Positions 1 through 6,733 of a stretch of 42,903 bases of DNA are shown here, piece after piece (the stretch's first letter is position 1; every line of letters begins with the position of its first letter). A program made the position numbers and the translations under genes. Under the pieces are notes generated by a model that saw only the letters and a list, made by a program, of their open reading frames with translations, made no database searches and was not told the origin of the DNA. Source of the stretch: Bacillota bacterium (lineage in GTDB: Bacteria > Bacillota > Clostridia > Oscillospirales > Oscillospiraceae); NCBI GenBank assembly GCA_023459875.1, contig JAEWRY010000012.1, forward strand, positions 1-42,903. The letters are read 5' to 3'.

Positions 1-166
1 TGGCGGAGGCGGAAGGCCCCCCGGTGGCGGAGGCGGAAGGCCCCCCGGTGGCGGAGGCGGCAGGCCCCCCGGTGGCGGAGGCGGACGGCCCCCCGGCGGC
101 GGCGGCGGCAGGCCCCCTGGCGGAGGCGGCGGAAGGCCCCCCGGTGGCGGACCTGGCGGAGGCCGG
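1..166. repeat. 24-bp GC-rich tandem repeat
   Basis: About seven consecutive units of roughly 24 bp alternate a GGCGGAGGCGG half with a GGCCCCCCGG half. Units vary mainly at single bases, and one unit is GGC-only (about 98-113). It is probably a coding repeat of the protein ending at 178. It is not a CRISPR array because there are no spacers. Confidence 0.8.
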
Positions 167-178
167 GGACGCCGGTAA
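2..178 (+). CDS. C-terminal tail of a Gly/Pro/Arg-rich repeat protein (partial, 5' end outside window)
   Basis: The frame starting at base 2 is open from the window edge to TAA at 176-178. It reads as about six repeats of an eight-residue unit, GGGGRPPG, ending in GRGRR. The DNA is a 24-bp tandem repeat in which most changes between units are silent or conservative in this frame (GGA/GGC, AGG/CGG, GGT/GGC). That supports this frame over the Ala/Glu/Pro frame starting at 24. Such tails are low-complexity and flexible; the Arg residues could bind nucleic acid or acidic surfaces, but this is inference. The functional domains lie upstream and cannot be named. The other two plus frames are also open here, so the frame choice is not certain. 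Confidence 0.5.
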   Translation, partial: GGGGRPPGGGGGRPPGGGGGRPPGGGGGRPPGGGGGRPPGGGGGRPPGGGPGGGRGRR

Positions 179-202
179 TTGCAGATCATATGAAATAAGA
201 AT

Positions 203-240
203 CCCGGGGAGTGCCTCAGAATCTTTGAGGCACCCCCCGG
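203..240 (+). terminator. Strong hairpin after the Gly-rich gene
   Basis: CCGGGGAGTGCCTCA (204-218) pairs with TGAGGCACCCCCCGG (226-240) with one mismatch and a 7-nt loop. It lies 25 nt after the stop at 178. There is no clean T-run, only AAAATTTT about 2 nt later, so it may be a terminator or an mRNA 3'-end stabiliser. Confidence 0.55.
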
Positions 241-320
241 AAAATTTTCGGGAAATGAATCGAAATGAATATTTCCGATAGATATTTTCAAAATTGTGTG
301 CTAAAGTAAAAAAGGACAAG

Positions 321-373
321 TCCTTATGGAGCGGGGAGAACATTTGGAAGGTGACTTCCCGCTTCCGTAAGGA
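321..373 (+). promoter_or_regulatory. Structured leader RNA candidate upstream of the zinc-ribbon gene
   Basis: A nested fold is visible. TCCTTATGGA (321-330) pairs with TCCGTAAGGA (364-373) using one G-U pair. GCG (331-333) pairs with CGC (360-362). After a 12-nt one-sided bulge (334-345), GGAAG (346-350) pairs with CTTCC (355-359) under a GTGA (GNRA) tetraloop. A G5T7 stretch (384-394, interrupted only by its own order) runs into the start codon at 395. I do not recognise a known riboswitch class. The 3' strand of the outer helix contains AAGGAG, so pairing could hide a ribosome site. Confidence 0.4.
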
Positions 374-394
374 GACCTTTATGGGGGTTTTTTT

Positions 395-727
395 ATGCAG
401 ATCGTTTGTGAAAAATGCAAGAAACCGTTTACGCCGAAATTTCTGCCGTTTACCTTCCGCGACCGGGCCCAGTGCGCGCACTGCGGCCACCTGATTCAAT
501 TTAACAACGTGCGAAAAATCAAAACCTTCAACACGGTTCTGACCTTCGACTTAACGATTGTGACCGTCGTGTTCTGCGTCTGGCTGATCCAGACTTATAA
601 TGTGCCACGGCTGATGGTCGCGTTCGGGGTCGTAGTGGTGTTTCTTCTCGTGTTTATTCCGCTCCATAATCTGGTCGTAGCCCATTATTACAAAAAATAC
701 GGCGGCCAAGATGAAACCGTCAAATGA
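395..727 (+). CDS. Small zinc-ribbon membrane protein
   Basis: The 110-residue protein starts with a CxxC...CxxC zinc ribbon (CEKC at residues 5-8 and CAHC about 27-30), then two hydrophobic segments (about 46-66 and 72-92) and a short basic tail. Zinc-ribbon-plus-two-helix proteins of this kind are common in Firmicutes and mostly uncharacterised. The ATG at 395 follows a G5T7 stretch and has no ideal spacing to the AAGGAG at 369-374. An out-of-frame ATG at 381 is nearer that site, so translation may be controlled by the folded leader at 321-373. It is a single gene ending in the shared terminator at 743-775. The function is unknown. Confidence 0.75.
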   Translation: MQIVCEKCKKPFTPKFLPFTFRDRAQCAHCGHLIQFNNVRKIKTFNTVLTFDLTIVTVVFCVWLIQTYNVPRLMVAFGVVVVFLLVFIPLHNLVVAHYYKKYGGQDETVK

Positions 728-742
728 ATATCCGGTGAAAAT

Positions 743-780
743 AAGCCCGTTAAGGAAACTTTCCTTAACGGGCTTGATTT
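743..780. terminator. Bidirectional intrinsic terminator between convergent genes
   Basis: A 16-bp perfect inverted repeat has arms 743-758 and 760-775 (AAGCCCGTTAAGG with its complement). It sits between the plus-strand gene ending at 727 and the minus-strand gene ending at 796. The arm ends are A/T-rich on both sides, as expected for a shared terminator. Confidence 0.85.
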
Positions 781-795
781 ATTAAAACGAAATAT

Positions 796-1458
796 TTATT
801 TTGTCGTCATTTCAATAGCTTTGTTTGCATCATAATCTGCAAGAATCCAGTATACGCATGAATTAATAAATCTCTTCAAATCCTCAATGTCTTTATTATC
901 AAATTTACGGATATAATGTGTTTCATCATTTCCAAGCCAAGCGGAAGCCGTAGCGGTAGCCTTAATTTTAGGATGGTCTATGTATTTTTCAATACATTTT
1001 CCCAAAAGTGTTTTTTTAATATCTTCTTCTTTAGTTGGGTCAATATATATTGCATAATCTTTAATTAAAAACTCTAGAGCCTTTCGATAACCCATACCTG
1101 CGATTTGATCTAGATGAAATGCCTCAGCAGCTAAAGCTTGATTATAGACTTCAATGAACGATGGAGAAAAGCTCATAATATTATCATCGAAAGAAGCCTT
1201 TTGGGGCTCTTGAGGAGAAATTGAATGAATAGTATATTTTCCTTGATTTCCACTTTCATATTTTGCAATAAAAATATTATGACACTTAGGACATGCAAAC
1301 ACTAAAGTATAACCAGTGGTTTGGTCAGAAAATAAATTCTTATTATAAACACCATATAAAAGAATCGGAGATATTCCACCACTACAAATTGGACATTTGT
1401 CTGGTTCTTCTGCAAAAAAATTACCAGAAGCTAGTAAATTATAAGTTTTATAATTCAT
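796..1458 (-). CDS. DUF4145-like protein
   Basis: The protein has 220 residues from the ATG at 1458, chosen because GGAGGG lies 8 nt upstream; an upstream in-frame ATG at 1512 has no such site. Near the N-terminus are two Cys pairs (CPIC about 22-25 and CPKC about 57-60), a zinc-binding pattern. The C-terminal half (GYRKALEFLIKDY ... HYIRKFDNKDIEDLKRFINS) resembles the DUF4145 domain, an all-helical domain often found in phage-defence and restriction loci. The gene is strikingly AT-rich between GC-rich neighbours, which suggests horizontal acquisition. It stands alone between two hairpins, with no defence partner visible. The family call is by pattern memory, and the function is unknown. Confidence 0.65.
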   Translation of the reverse strand: MNYKTYNLLASGNFFAEEPDKCPICSGGISPILLYGVYNKNLFSDQTTGYTLVFACPKCHNIFIAKYESGNQGKYTIHSISPQEPQKASFDDNIMSFSPSFIEVYNQALAAEAFHLDQIAGMGYRKALEFLIKDYAIYIDPTKEEDIKKTLLGKCIEKYIDHPKIKATATASAWLGNDETHYIRKFDNKDIEDLKRFINSCVYWILADYDANKAIEMTTK

Positions 1459-1524
1459 TAATTTTACCCTCCTTGTCCACAATAAACTAATATATACCAT
1501 AATTACCCACAAGTAAAGAGATAA

Positions 1525-1554
1525 AGTCCCCGGGACGGTAACGTCCCGGGGACT
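1525..1554. terminator. Palindromic terminator hairpin downstream of the thiolase gene
   Basis: AGTCCCCGGGAC (1525-1536) and GTCCCGGGGACT (1543-1554) form a perfect 12-bp stem with a GGTAAC loop. It lies about 55 nt beyond the thiolase stop (minus strand) and is the likely end of the catabolic operon. The T-tract is weak on either strand. Confidence 0.7.
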
Positions 1555-1609
1555 AAGTTTATATTTAGATGTTTCTCCTGCAAAGAAAGCCTCAGCTTTG
1601 TTTGCACTC

Positions 1610-2797
1610 CTAAAGCATCTCCAGCACCACGGCCATGGCGGGGCCGCCGCCGACGCAGAGGGAGGCGACGCCGAAGGTTTCTTTCCGGTCCTGGAGTTCG
1701 GCCAGGGCCGCGACGATGATGCGGGTCCCGGTGCAGCCCACCGGGTGGCCCAGGCTGATCCCGGAACCGTTGGCGTTGACCTTTTCCATGTCCAGTTTCA
1801 GTGCCCGGTTCACGGCCAGGAACTGGGCGGCGAAGGCCTCGTTAATCTCATAATAGCCGATGTCCTTTTCCGTAATGCCCGCCCTTGCGATCGCCTTGGG
1901 CACCGCGTAGGCCGGCCCGATCCCCATAATCCTCGGCTCCACGCCAAAGCTGCAGGAAGAACGGATTTTCGCGATGGGGTTAAGGCCGTTCTCCCAGGCG
2001 TATTTTGCCGTGGTGAGCACGATGGCCGCCGCCCCGTCGTTAATGCCGGAGGCGTTGCCCGCCGTGACCGTGCCGCCCTTGAGGAAGGCCGGGCTCAGCT
2101 TCGAGAGGCTTTCCAGGCTGATGCTCTTTCTGGGGTGCTCGTCGGTATCCACGATGACGGAGCCCTTTTTGGTCTTGACCTCCACCGGGACGATCTGCTT
2201 TTTCACCCTTCCGCTCTCGATGGCCGCGCAGGCCCGCCGGTGGCTGAGAAGGGCCAGCTCATCCTGTTCCCTGCGGCTGATGTGGTATTCGGCGGCGAGA
2301 TTTTCGGCGGTTACGCCCATATGATAGTTTTCGATGGCGCAGAAGAGGCCGTCATGGGTCAGGGTGTCGACAAACTTCGCGTCTCCCATCCGCAGCCCGC
2401 CGCGGGCGTCCAGAGAGAGGTAGGGGGCTCTTGACATGCTCTCCGCGCCGATCGCAAGACCAATCTGGCAGTCGCCTGTTTTGAGGCTTTTGCCGATGCA
2501 GTCCGCCGCCCTCATGCCGGAGGCGCACTGCTGGTCGATGGTATAGGCCCAGGCGGAAACGGGAATTCCAAGCCTGATCTGCGCCTGGCGGGCGGGATTG
2601 CCTTTGTTTCCGTGCTTGAAGATGCAGCCCATGGCCAGCTCGTCCACCTGTTCCGGTTTCACCCCAGCCCGGCTCAGAGCTTCCCGTCCCGCGGCGCACG
2701 CCAGGTCAACGAGGGGCACGTCCTTCAGGGACCCCAGAAAATCTCCCACCGGGGTTCGCGCATAGCCGATAATGACAACGTCCTGATCGTCCGGCAT
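1610..2797 (-). CDS. thlA: Acetyl-CoA C-acyltransferase (thiolase)
   Basis: This cytosolic enzyme of the thiolase II family condenses two acetyl-CoA to acetoacetyl-CoA, or cleaves 3-ketoacyl-CoA in the reverse direction. At 395 residues it has the usual length. All catalytic elements are visible: the acyl-accepting Cys91 in QQCASGMRA, the NEAFAAQ motif about 319-325, His351 in GHPVGCTGTR, and the proton-transfer Cys381 in LCVGGGPAMA. GGAAAGGAAG precedes the ATG at 2797. It is the last gene of the minus-strand catabolic cluster, separated from the nifU-like gene by a hairpin at 2873-2904. In context it could cleave acetoacetyl-CoA formed from crotonyl-CoA, or make C4 units for butyrate. No hydratase or 3-hydroxyacyl-CoA dehydrogenase is present here. 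Confidence 0.93.
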   Translation of the reverse strand: MPDDQDVVIIGYARTPVGDFLGSLKDVPLVDLACAAGREALSRAGVKPEQVDELAMGCIFKHGNKGNPARQAQIRLGIPVSAWAYTIDQQCASGMRAADCIGKSLKTGDCQIGLAIGAESMSRAPYLSLDARGGLRMGDAKFVDTLTHDGLFCAIENYHMGVTAENLAAEYHISRREQDELALLSHRRACAAIESGRVKKQIVPVEVKTKKGSVIVDTDEHPRKSISLESLSKLSPAFLKGGTVTAGNASGINDGAAAIVLTTAKYAWENGLNPIAKIRSSCSFGVEPRIMGIGPAYAVPKAIARAGITEKDIGYYEINEAFAAQFLAVNRALKLDMEKVNANGSGISLGHPVGCTGTRIIVAALAELQDRKETFGVASLCVGGGPAMAVVLEML

Positions 2798-2856
2798 TTC
2801 TTTCGCTTCCTTTCCTCTTGTTTTTTAAGACGTGTACGTTTTTTCTGTTCCGGCAC

Positions 2857-2904
2857 AAAAAATCCGTCTATGGGAAACCCGGGACTTCTTAGCCCCGGGT
2901 TTCC
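2857..2904 (-). terminator. Attenuator-like hairpin between nifU-like gene and thiolase
   Basis: On the minus strand an 11-bp perfect stem (GGAAACCCGGG, arms at 2894-2904 and 2873-2883) is followed 10 nt later by T6 (2857-2862). The gap before the T-run makes it weaker than a standard terminator. It may lower thiolase expression relative to upstream genes or mark a separate transcript. Confidence 0.5.
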
Positions 2905-2921
2905 GGTTTTATCCGCACTTT

Positions 2922-3221
2922 TTAAACCTCATGCCTCAGTATTTTGAGCGCCTGCTCCACGAGGCTCTCGCTGTATGGCGGTGCGAGAACGATGTCCCGG
3001 ATGTCCGGGAACTCGGAGAGCAGTGCGGCTTTCACGAGGTTTTCCGTCGTTTCCTCCGCGGCGGGGCACATGGCGCAGGCGCCGAGATACCGAAGGTACA
3101 AAACGCCTTCGGTGAAGTCCACCACTTCTATGGAGCCCCCGTGGTTCAGGAGCCGCGGGCGGACTTTCTTGTCCAGGGCGGCTTCGATTTGAGACAGCGC
3201 CAAAATCATTTGCTTCGTCAC
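2922..3221 (-). CDS. NifU-like C-terminal (Nfu) domain Fe-S protein
   Basis: The protein of 99 residues consists essentially of one Nfu domain. It has the pattern LLNHGGSIEVVDF followed by the cluster-binding LGACAMCPAAE (Cys49-x2-Cys52). Nfu proteins carry a [4Fe-4S] cluster bridged between two subunits and hand it to apo-enzymes. The start is a GTG at 3221 with GGAAAGAA just upstream; an ATG four codons later is possible. It follows the ferredoxin gene by 60 bp. Its likely role here is to supply clusters to the ferredoxin and to the oxygen-sensitive dehydratase-family enzyme at 3487-4917 (inference). The extra C-terminal 25 residues are not part of the core domain. Confidence 0.85.
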   Translation of the reverse strand: MTKQMILALSQIEAALDKKVRPRLLNHGGSIEVVDFTEGVLYLRYLGACAMCPAAEETTENLVKAALLSEFPDIRDIVLAPPYSESLVEQALKILRHEV

Positions 3222-3281
3222 TTCTTTCCAAGCCGCCTGTCATCTCCAAGGCAGCTAAAACATATGATTTCTCCGGAGTAC

Positions 3282-3473
3282 TTATGCCATGAGCTGGATG
3301 GACCTGGAGGGGCACAGCGCGATTGCGCCGCGGATTTCGGCGATGTCCTGCGCGGAGAGCACCGGGGGACCGATATACAGCGCGGTGCTCTCGGTGAGCC
3401 GGAAGTATTCGGGACAGGCATCCATACAATGCCCGCACCCGATGCAGGTAGCGGTGCGAACGACGGCCTTCAT
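3282..3473 (-). CDS. Ferredoxin, single [4Fe-4S] cluster type
   Basis: This 63-residue protein has the ligand run TCIGCGHCMDACPEYF (Cys10, Cys13, Cys16, with Cys20 before Pro) and a distant Cys54 in ALCPSRS. This matches small monocluster ferredoxins of the Thermotoga/Desulfovibrio/Bacillus type, in which the CxxCxxC Cys and the distant CP Cys hold one [4Fe-4S] cluster. It is a soluble one-electron carrier. The gene begins 13 bp after the stop of the dehydratase-family gene, so the two are surely cotranscribed. In this context it could serve re-oxidation of flavin or electron-bifurcating butyryl-CoA steps encoded elsewhere, or keep the dehydratase cluster reduced; neither is shown by the sequence. 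Confidence 0.92.
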   Translation of the reverse strand: MKAVVRTATCIGCGHCMDACPEYFRLTESTALYIGPPVLSAQDIAEIRGAIALCPSRSIQLMA

Positions 3474-3486
3474 GGGTCTGCTGGCG

Positions 3487-4917
3487 CTAAATGCCGATGA
3501 TCTTCTTCACGCACTGTTTGTAGTACTTGATGTTGCTCGCTCCCTTGATGGCCACCCGGCAGGCGGCTGGCGCGCCGCCGCCGAGGAGGCTCTCCGCCGG
3601 GATGACGGAGCCCTGGCCCATGGCGTACTCCAGGAACCGCAGGACTTTGACGCGGTCTCTCGCCGAATAACCCTGCTTGGCGACCAGGTATTTTTCCAGA
3701 ATGTCCTTGGTGGCGGGGTTGTCAAAGTCCGCCGTCGAGGGCTGGGTGCAGATGAGGCCGCCCGCGATTTCGGCGGCGATCTCGCCCGCCCGGTAGACGG
3801 CCTTGATGCCGAGTATCTTGCCGATGTTCACGTACAGGGTGCTCGCCAGGAAGCAGCCGGAGGGAGTTTCCACGCCGAAGGCGGCGGAGGCGATTGCGCA
3901 GCCGTAGGCCGCCTCGGACATCTCGACGATCTCCATCAGCTTCTGCTGCACATGGCTGACCTTCTCGGTGTTCAGCATCTCGGCGGCGAGGGCGGAGCCG
4001 CCCGCCACCAGGTCGCAGTGGCCGCACTTGCAGCCGATGAAGGTGAAGCGGTGCTGGTCGGCGAAGCGCAGGACCAGGGTGACGGCGAATTCAAACTCCC
4101 CGCAGAGGAAAACGCGCTCCCAGGGGACGAAGACGTGGTCAAACACCACGAGGGAAGCCCCGTGGATGCCGTATTTCGGGTTGCCCAGGTCGCTGTCCTT
4201 CCCGGTCATCCAGCGGAAGTTGCCCGCCGGGGCCTCGAAAATCTGGGTGACGCCGGGGGAGCCGTTGGGGATGGCGAAGGAGAGGGCGTAGTCCTTGTCG
4301 CTCTCCACGATATTCTCGGTGGGCATCACCAGGAATTCGTGGGTGACGGGCGCGCCGGACATGTGGGCTTTGGCCCCGCAGACGATGATGCCGTCCTCTC
4401 TGCGTTCCACCACATGGACGTAGGCGTCCGGGTTCGGCTGCTGCCCGGGCTTTAGGGCGCGGTCGCCCTTGATGTCGGTCATCATGCCTGCCACCGACAG
4501 GTCGTTTTTTTGGACGTATTTCATCCAGTTCTTGAAATTCTCGTGGTAATGGGTGCCCTTAGCCTGGTCGATGTCGTAGGTGGTGGAGTAGACCGCCTGC
4601 ATGGCGTCGCAGCCGACGCACCGGGCACCCACGCAGCCGCCGTGCTGGGGAGTCAGCCAGCGCATCATCTCAAGACGCTTGAAGAGGTCGTCCTTGGTCA
4701 TCTGGATATGAGTAAACCGGCTGATGGTCTCCCCCGTGAGGTGGGAGGTCGCGCGCAGCACCGGGCGCTCCGGAGCCAGCTCATAAGTCAGGGAAATGGC
4801 GTTGATGTTCGCGCGGGTGGGGGGAAACTCCATGACGTTTTCCACTTTTTTGCCGAAGGCGTAGAGGTTGGGCTTCAGGTCCTCCATCGTCTTGAAATAT
4901 TGTTCCTTGGTCATCAT
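3487..4917 (-). CDS. 4-hydroxybutyryl-CoA dehydratase-family flavin/[4Fe-4S] protein with non-standard active site
   Basis: At 476 residues it matches the family of AbfD (4-hydroxybutyryl-CoA dehydratase/vinylacetyl-CoA isomerase) and flavin-dependent 4-hydroxyphenylacetate hydroxylases. Landmarks are the N-terminal Cys cluster GGCVGARCVGCDAM (Cys95, Cys100, Cys103), HMSGAP about 185-190, FDHVFVPWERVF about 259-270, and HRFTFIGCKCGHC (His289, Cys296, Lys297). In the Clostridium aminobutyricum enzyme the cluster ligands are, from memory, Cys99, Cys103, His292 and Cys299. His289 and Cys296 fit at a constant offset of 3, but the first Cys pair is spaced x4 rather than x3. Residues equivalent to Glu257, Tyr296 and Glu455 appear to be Ala254, Phe293 and Ala451, while Lys300 is kept as Lys297. 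The family is certain; the exact reaction is not. It lies between the CoA-transferase and ferredoxin genes. Confidence 0.8.
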   Translation of the reverse strand: MMTKEQYFKTMEDLKPNLYAFGKKVENVMEFPPTRANINAISLTYELAPERPVLRATSHLTGETISRFTHIQMTKDDLFKRLEMMRWLTPQHGGCVGARCVGCDAMQAVYSTTYDIDQAKGTHYHENFKNWMKYVQKNDLSVAGMMTDIKGDRALKPGQQPNPDAYVHVVERREDGIIVCGAKAHMSGAPVTHEFLVMPTENIVESDKDYALSFAIPNGSPGVTQIFEAPAGNFRWMTGKDSDLGNPKYGIHGASLVVFDHVFVPWERVFLCGEFEFAVTLVLRFADQHRFTFIGCKCGHCDLVAGGSALAAEMLNTEKVSHVQQKLMEIVEMSEAAYGCAIASAAFGVETPSGCFLASTLYVNIGKILGIKAVYRAGEIAAEIAGGLICTQPSTADFDNPATKDILEKYLVAKQGYSARDRVKVLRFLEYAMGQGSVIPAESLLGGGAPAACRVAIKGASNIKYYKQCVKKIIGI

Positions 4918-4963
4918 AAGCGTAATTCTCCTTTCAATTATAGGCCTCGCTCAGTTTCCATAA

Positions 4964-5058
4964 GTTCCTGCGGGAATTCATTTTTCGCAGGAACACCTTG
5001 TGCAGCTCCGCTTAAGCTGCCTCCAACCGGTTGCCAAAAAGTCCTCAGACTTTTTGGC
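4964..5058. repeat. Three-hairpin intergenic element, copy 1
   Basis: Hairpin A: GTTCCTGCG (4964-4972) pairs with CGCAGGAAC (4986-4994) around loop GGAATTCATTTTT. Hairpin B: GCAGCT (5002-5007) with AGCTGC (5015-5020). Hairpin C: GCCAAAAAGTC (5033-5043) with GACTTTTTGGC (5048-5058). Hairpin C lies directly after the CoA-transferase stop and could terminate or attenuate on the minus strand. The A/B/C order recurs at 28692-28787, and hairpin A recurs at 15311-15347. Confidence 0.7.
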
Positions 5059-5065
5059 AGTTACT

Positions 5066-6364
5066 TTACCACTGCATTTTGTTAAGCTCATTGCGCAGTT
5101 CGGCGCGGAAGTCGGGGTGGGCGATGGCAATGAGCTGTTCCGCCCGCTGGCGGAGAGTCTTATATTTGAGACTTGCGATACCGTACTCGGTGACGACAAA
5201 CTCCACGTCGTTCCGGCTGGTGGAAACCGGCGTTCCGGCGGCGAGGCGCGCCACAATTTTGGAGACCCGTTTGTCGCCCGCGCCCGCCGTGGAGGGCAGC
5301 GCCAGGATCGCCCGGCCGCCTTTGGAGGCCGCCGCGCCGCGGATAAAGTCCACCTGGCCGCCCACGCCGCTGTACTGCCTCGAACCGATGCTCTCCGAGG
5401 CCGCCTGCCCCATGAAATCGACTTCCACCGAGGAGTTGACGCTCACCATGTTGTCGTTCTGAGCGATGACGAAGGGGTCGTTGGTGTAGTCGCAGGGGTA
5501 GAGCAGCACGCCGGGGTTGTCGTCCACGAAGTCGTAGAGCTTGCGGGTGCCCATGAGGAAGGTGGAGACCATTTTGCCCTTATGCAGGGTCTTCTTGGAG
5601 TTGTCGATGGCCCCCGCCTCGAAGAGCTCCACCACGCCGTCCGAGAACATCTCGGTGTGGATGCCCAGATTTTTCTTATCCTTCAGGAAGGTGAGAAGGG
5701 CGTCCGGAATGGCGCCGATGCCCAGCTGCAGGCAGTCTCCGTCGCGAACCAGCGTGGAGACGTTCTCGCCGATGCTCCGCTCCACGCCGGTGATTTCCGG
5801 CCTCGGGATCTGCAGCATGGGGTGGTTAAACTCCACGATGTGCGTAAACTGGGAGACGTGCAGGAAGGTGTCGCCGTGGGTCCTGGGGACCTGGTCGTTC
5901 ACCTCGGCGATCACAATTTTGGCGTGCTCCGCCGAGGCCTTGTTCTGATCCACCGCCGTTCCCAGGCTGCAGTAGCCGTGCTGATCCGGCGGCGACACCT
6001 GGATGAGGGCCACGGTGGGGTCGTAAGCCTTGGAGTACATGTAGGGGAAATCCTTGAGGAAGACGGGGGCAAAAAGCCCCGGCGTTTTCGCGACGAAATC
6101 GCGGGTCACCGCGCCGCAGTAGGAGGTGGTGAAACGTACTTTATCGGCGATGTCGGGGGCCAGATAAGGGACGTCCTTCGTAATGGTGACAAGCTGGGCG
6201 ATGTCGATGTATTCCAGGTCCCGAATGCGCCCCGCCAGGGCGTCCACCGTGGATTTCGGCTGTCCCGCGGCAAAGGGGAGCATCACCCGGTCGCCGGTTT
6301 TCACCGATTTAAGTGCGGTGTCCGCGTCGGTCAGTTTAGATTTATAGATTTCTTTCCAGTCCAT
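5066..6364 (-). CDS. abfT: 4-hydroxybutyrate CoA-transferase (acetyl-CoA dependent, family I)
   Basis: The 432-residue protein transfers CoA from acetyl-CoA (or a similar donor) to 4-hydroxybutyrate or a related acid. The start at 6364 is chosen because GGAAG lies 7 nt upstream of MDWKEIYK; the longer open frame upstream has no such site and enters repeat DNA. The catalytic glutamate is visible as Glu238 in GIHTEMFSDGVVEL. That is the same number as the Glu reported for Clostridium aminobutyricum AbfT. The CoA-binding glycine-rich stretch GVGGQVDFIRGA lies about 333-344. The length and the family pattern (Cat2/AbfT) match. It is followed after 148 bp by the dehydratase-family gene, the classical order of substrate activation before dehydration. 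Exact acid specificity (4-hydroxybutyrate, butyrate, 4-hydroxyvalerate) cannot be read from the sequence. Confidence 0.87.
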   Translation of the reverse strand: MDWKEIYKSKLTDADTALKSVKTGDRVMLPFAAGQPKSTVDALAGRIRDLEYIDIAQLVTITKDVPYLAPDIADKVRFTTSYCGAVTRDFVAKTPGLFAPVFLKDFPYMYSKAYDPTVALIQVSPPDQHGYCSLGTAVDQNKASAEHAKIVIAEVNDQVPRTHGDTFLHVSQFTHIVEFNHPMLQIPRPEITGVERSIGENVSTLVRDGDCLQLGIGAIPDALLTFLKDKKNLGIHTEMFSDGVVELFEAGAIDNSKKTLHKGKMVSTFLMGTRKLYDFVDDNPGVLLYPCDYTNDPFVIAQNDNMVSVNSSVEVDFMGQAASESIGSRQYSGVGGQVDFIRGAAASKGGRAILALPSTAGAGDKRVSKIVARLAAGTPVSTSRNDVEFVVTEYGIASLKYKTLRQRAEQLIAIAHPDFRAELRNELNKMQW

Positions 6365-6585
6365 GAAGTCACTTCCTTTCTTTCCCCCGCGTGAAAACGC
6401 GCGGGGGAAGGTTAGTTCACTCCCTGCCAGTGAAGCGAGCAAAGAGGTCGGCTGCCGCTTCCTGTCATTCTGAGTGGGGTAAGCCGCAGTCCCTGTCATC
6501 CCGGGGGAGCCCGGCCATTCATTGTGAACGAAGCGGTTTATGCAGCCGTCCGTATCTGAGCGGAGCGGTGTAAGCCGCCCCCCGT

Positions 6586-6610
6586 GTCATTCTGAGCGAA
6601 GCGAAGAATT
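6586..6610 (+). repeat. Dispersed repeat, half-copy
   Basis: One forward copy of the GTCATTCTGAGC...GAAGAAT repeat that recurs throughout the window, in both orientations and only between genes or at gene ends. Confidence 0.85.
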
Positions 6611-6700
6611 ATTTTCGGCAATGCTTCGCCCGCCTTTCCGATCCTAAGCGCCGGAAAAGCTTTTTAAGTTATTACGGAGCTTGTAGGGCTGCCGCCGTAA

Positions 6701-6733
6701 GATTCTTCGGCTATTCTATAGCCTCAGAATGAC
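6701..6733 (-). repeat. Dispersed repeat, reverse copy
   Basis: Reverse-orientation copy running from GATTCTTCGG to CAGAATGAC with a divergent centre. It is followed by three short GGATGACAG-type partial units. Confidence 0.8.

Noticed and set aside
1..166. CRISPR-like repeat structure
   Set aside because: Units are directly abutting with no unique spacers, so it is a coding tandem repeat. The same applies to 17407-17690, whose copies are irregularly spaced.
24..281. Ala/Glu/Pro-rich open frame over the GC-rich repeat
   Set aside because: It is a by-product of a 24-bp repeat open in all plus frames. The glycine-rich frame ends soon after the repeat at a natural stop followed by a hairpin, while this frame runs on through that hairpin.
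3487..4917. Naming this gene abfD outright
   Set aside because: The family is right, but three residues important in the characterised dehydratase appear replaced and the first Cys pair has different spacing, so the reaction is left open.
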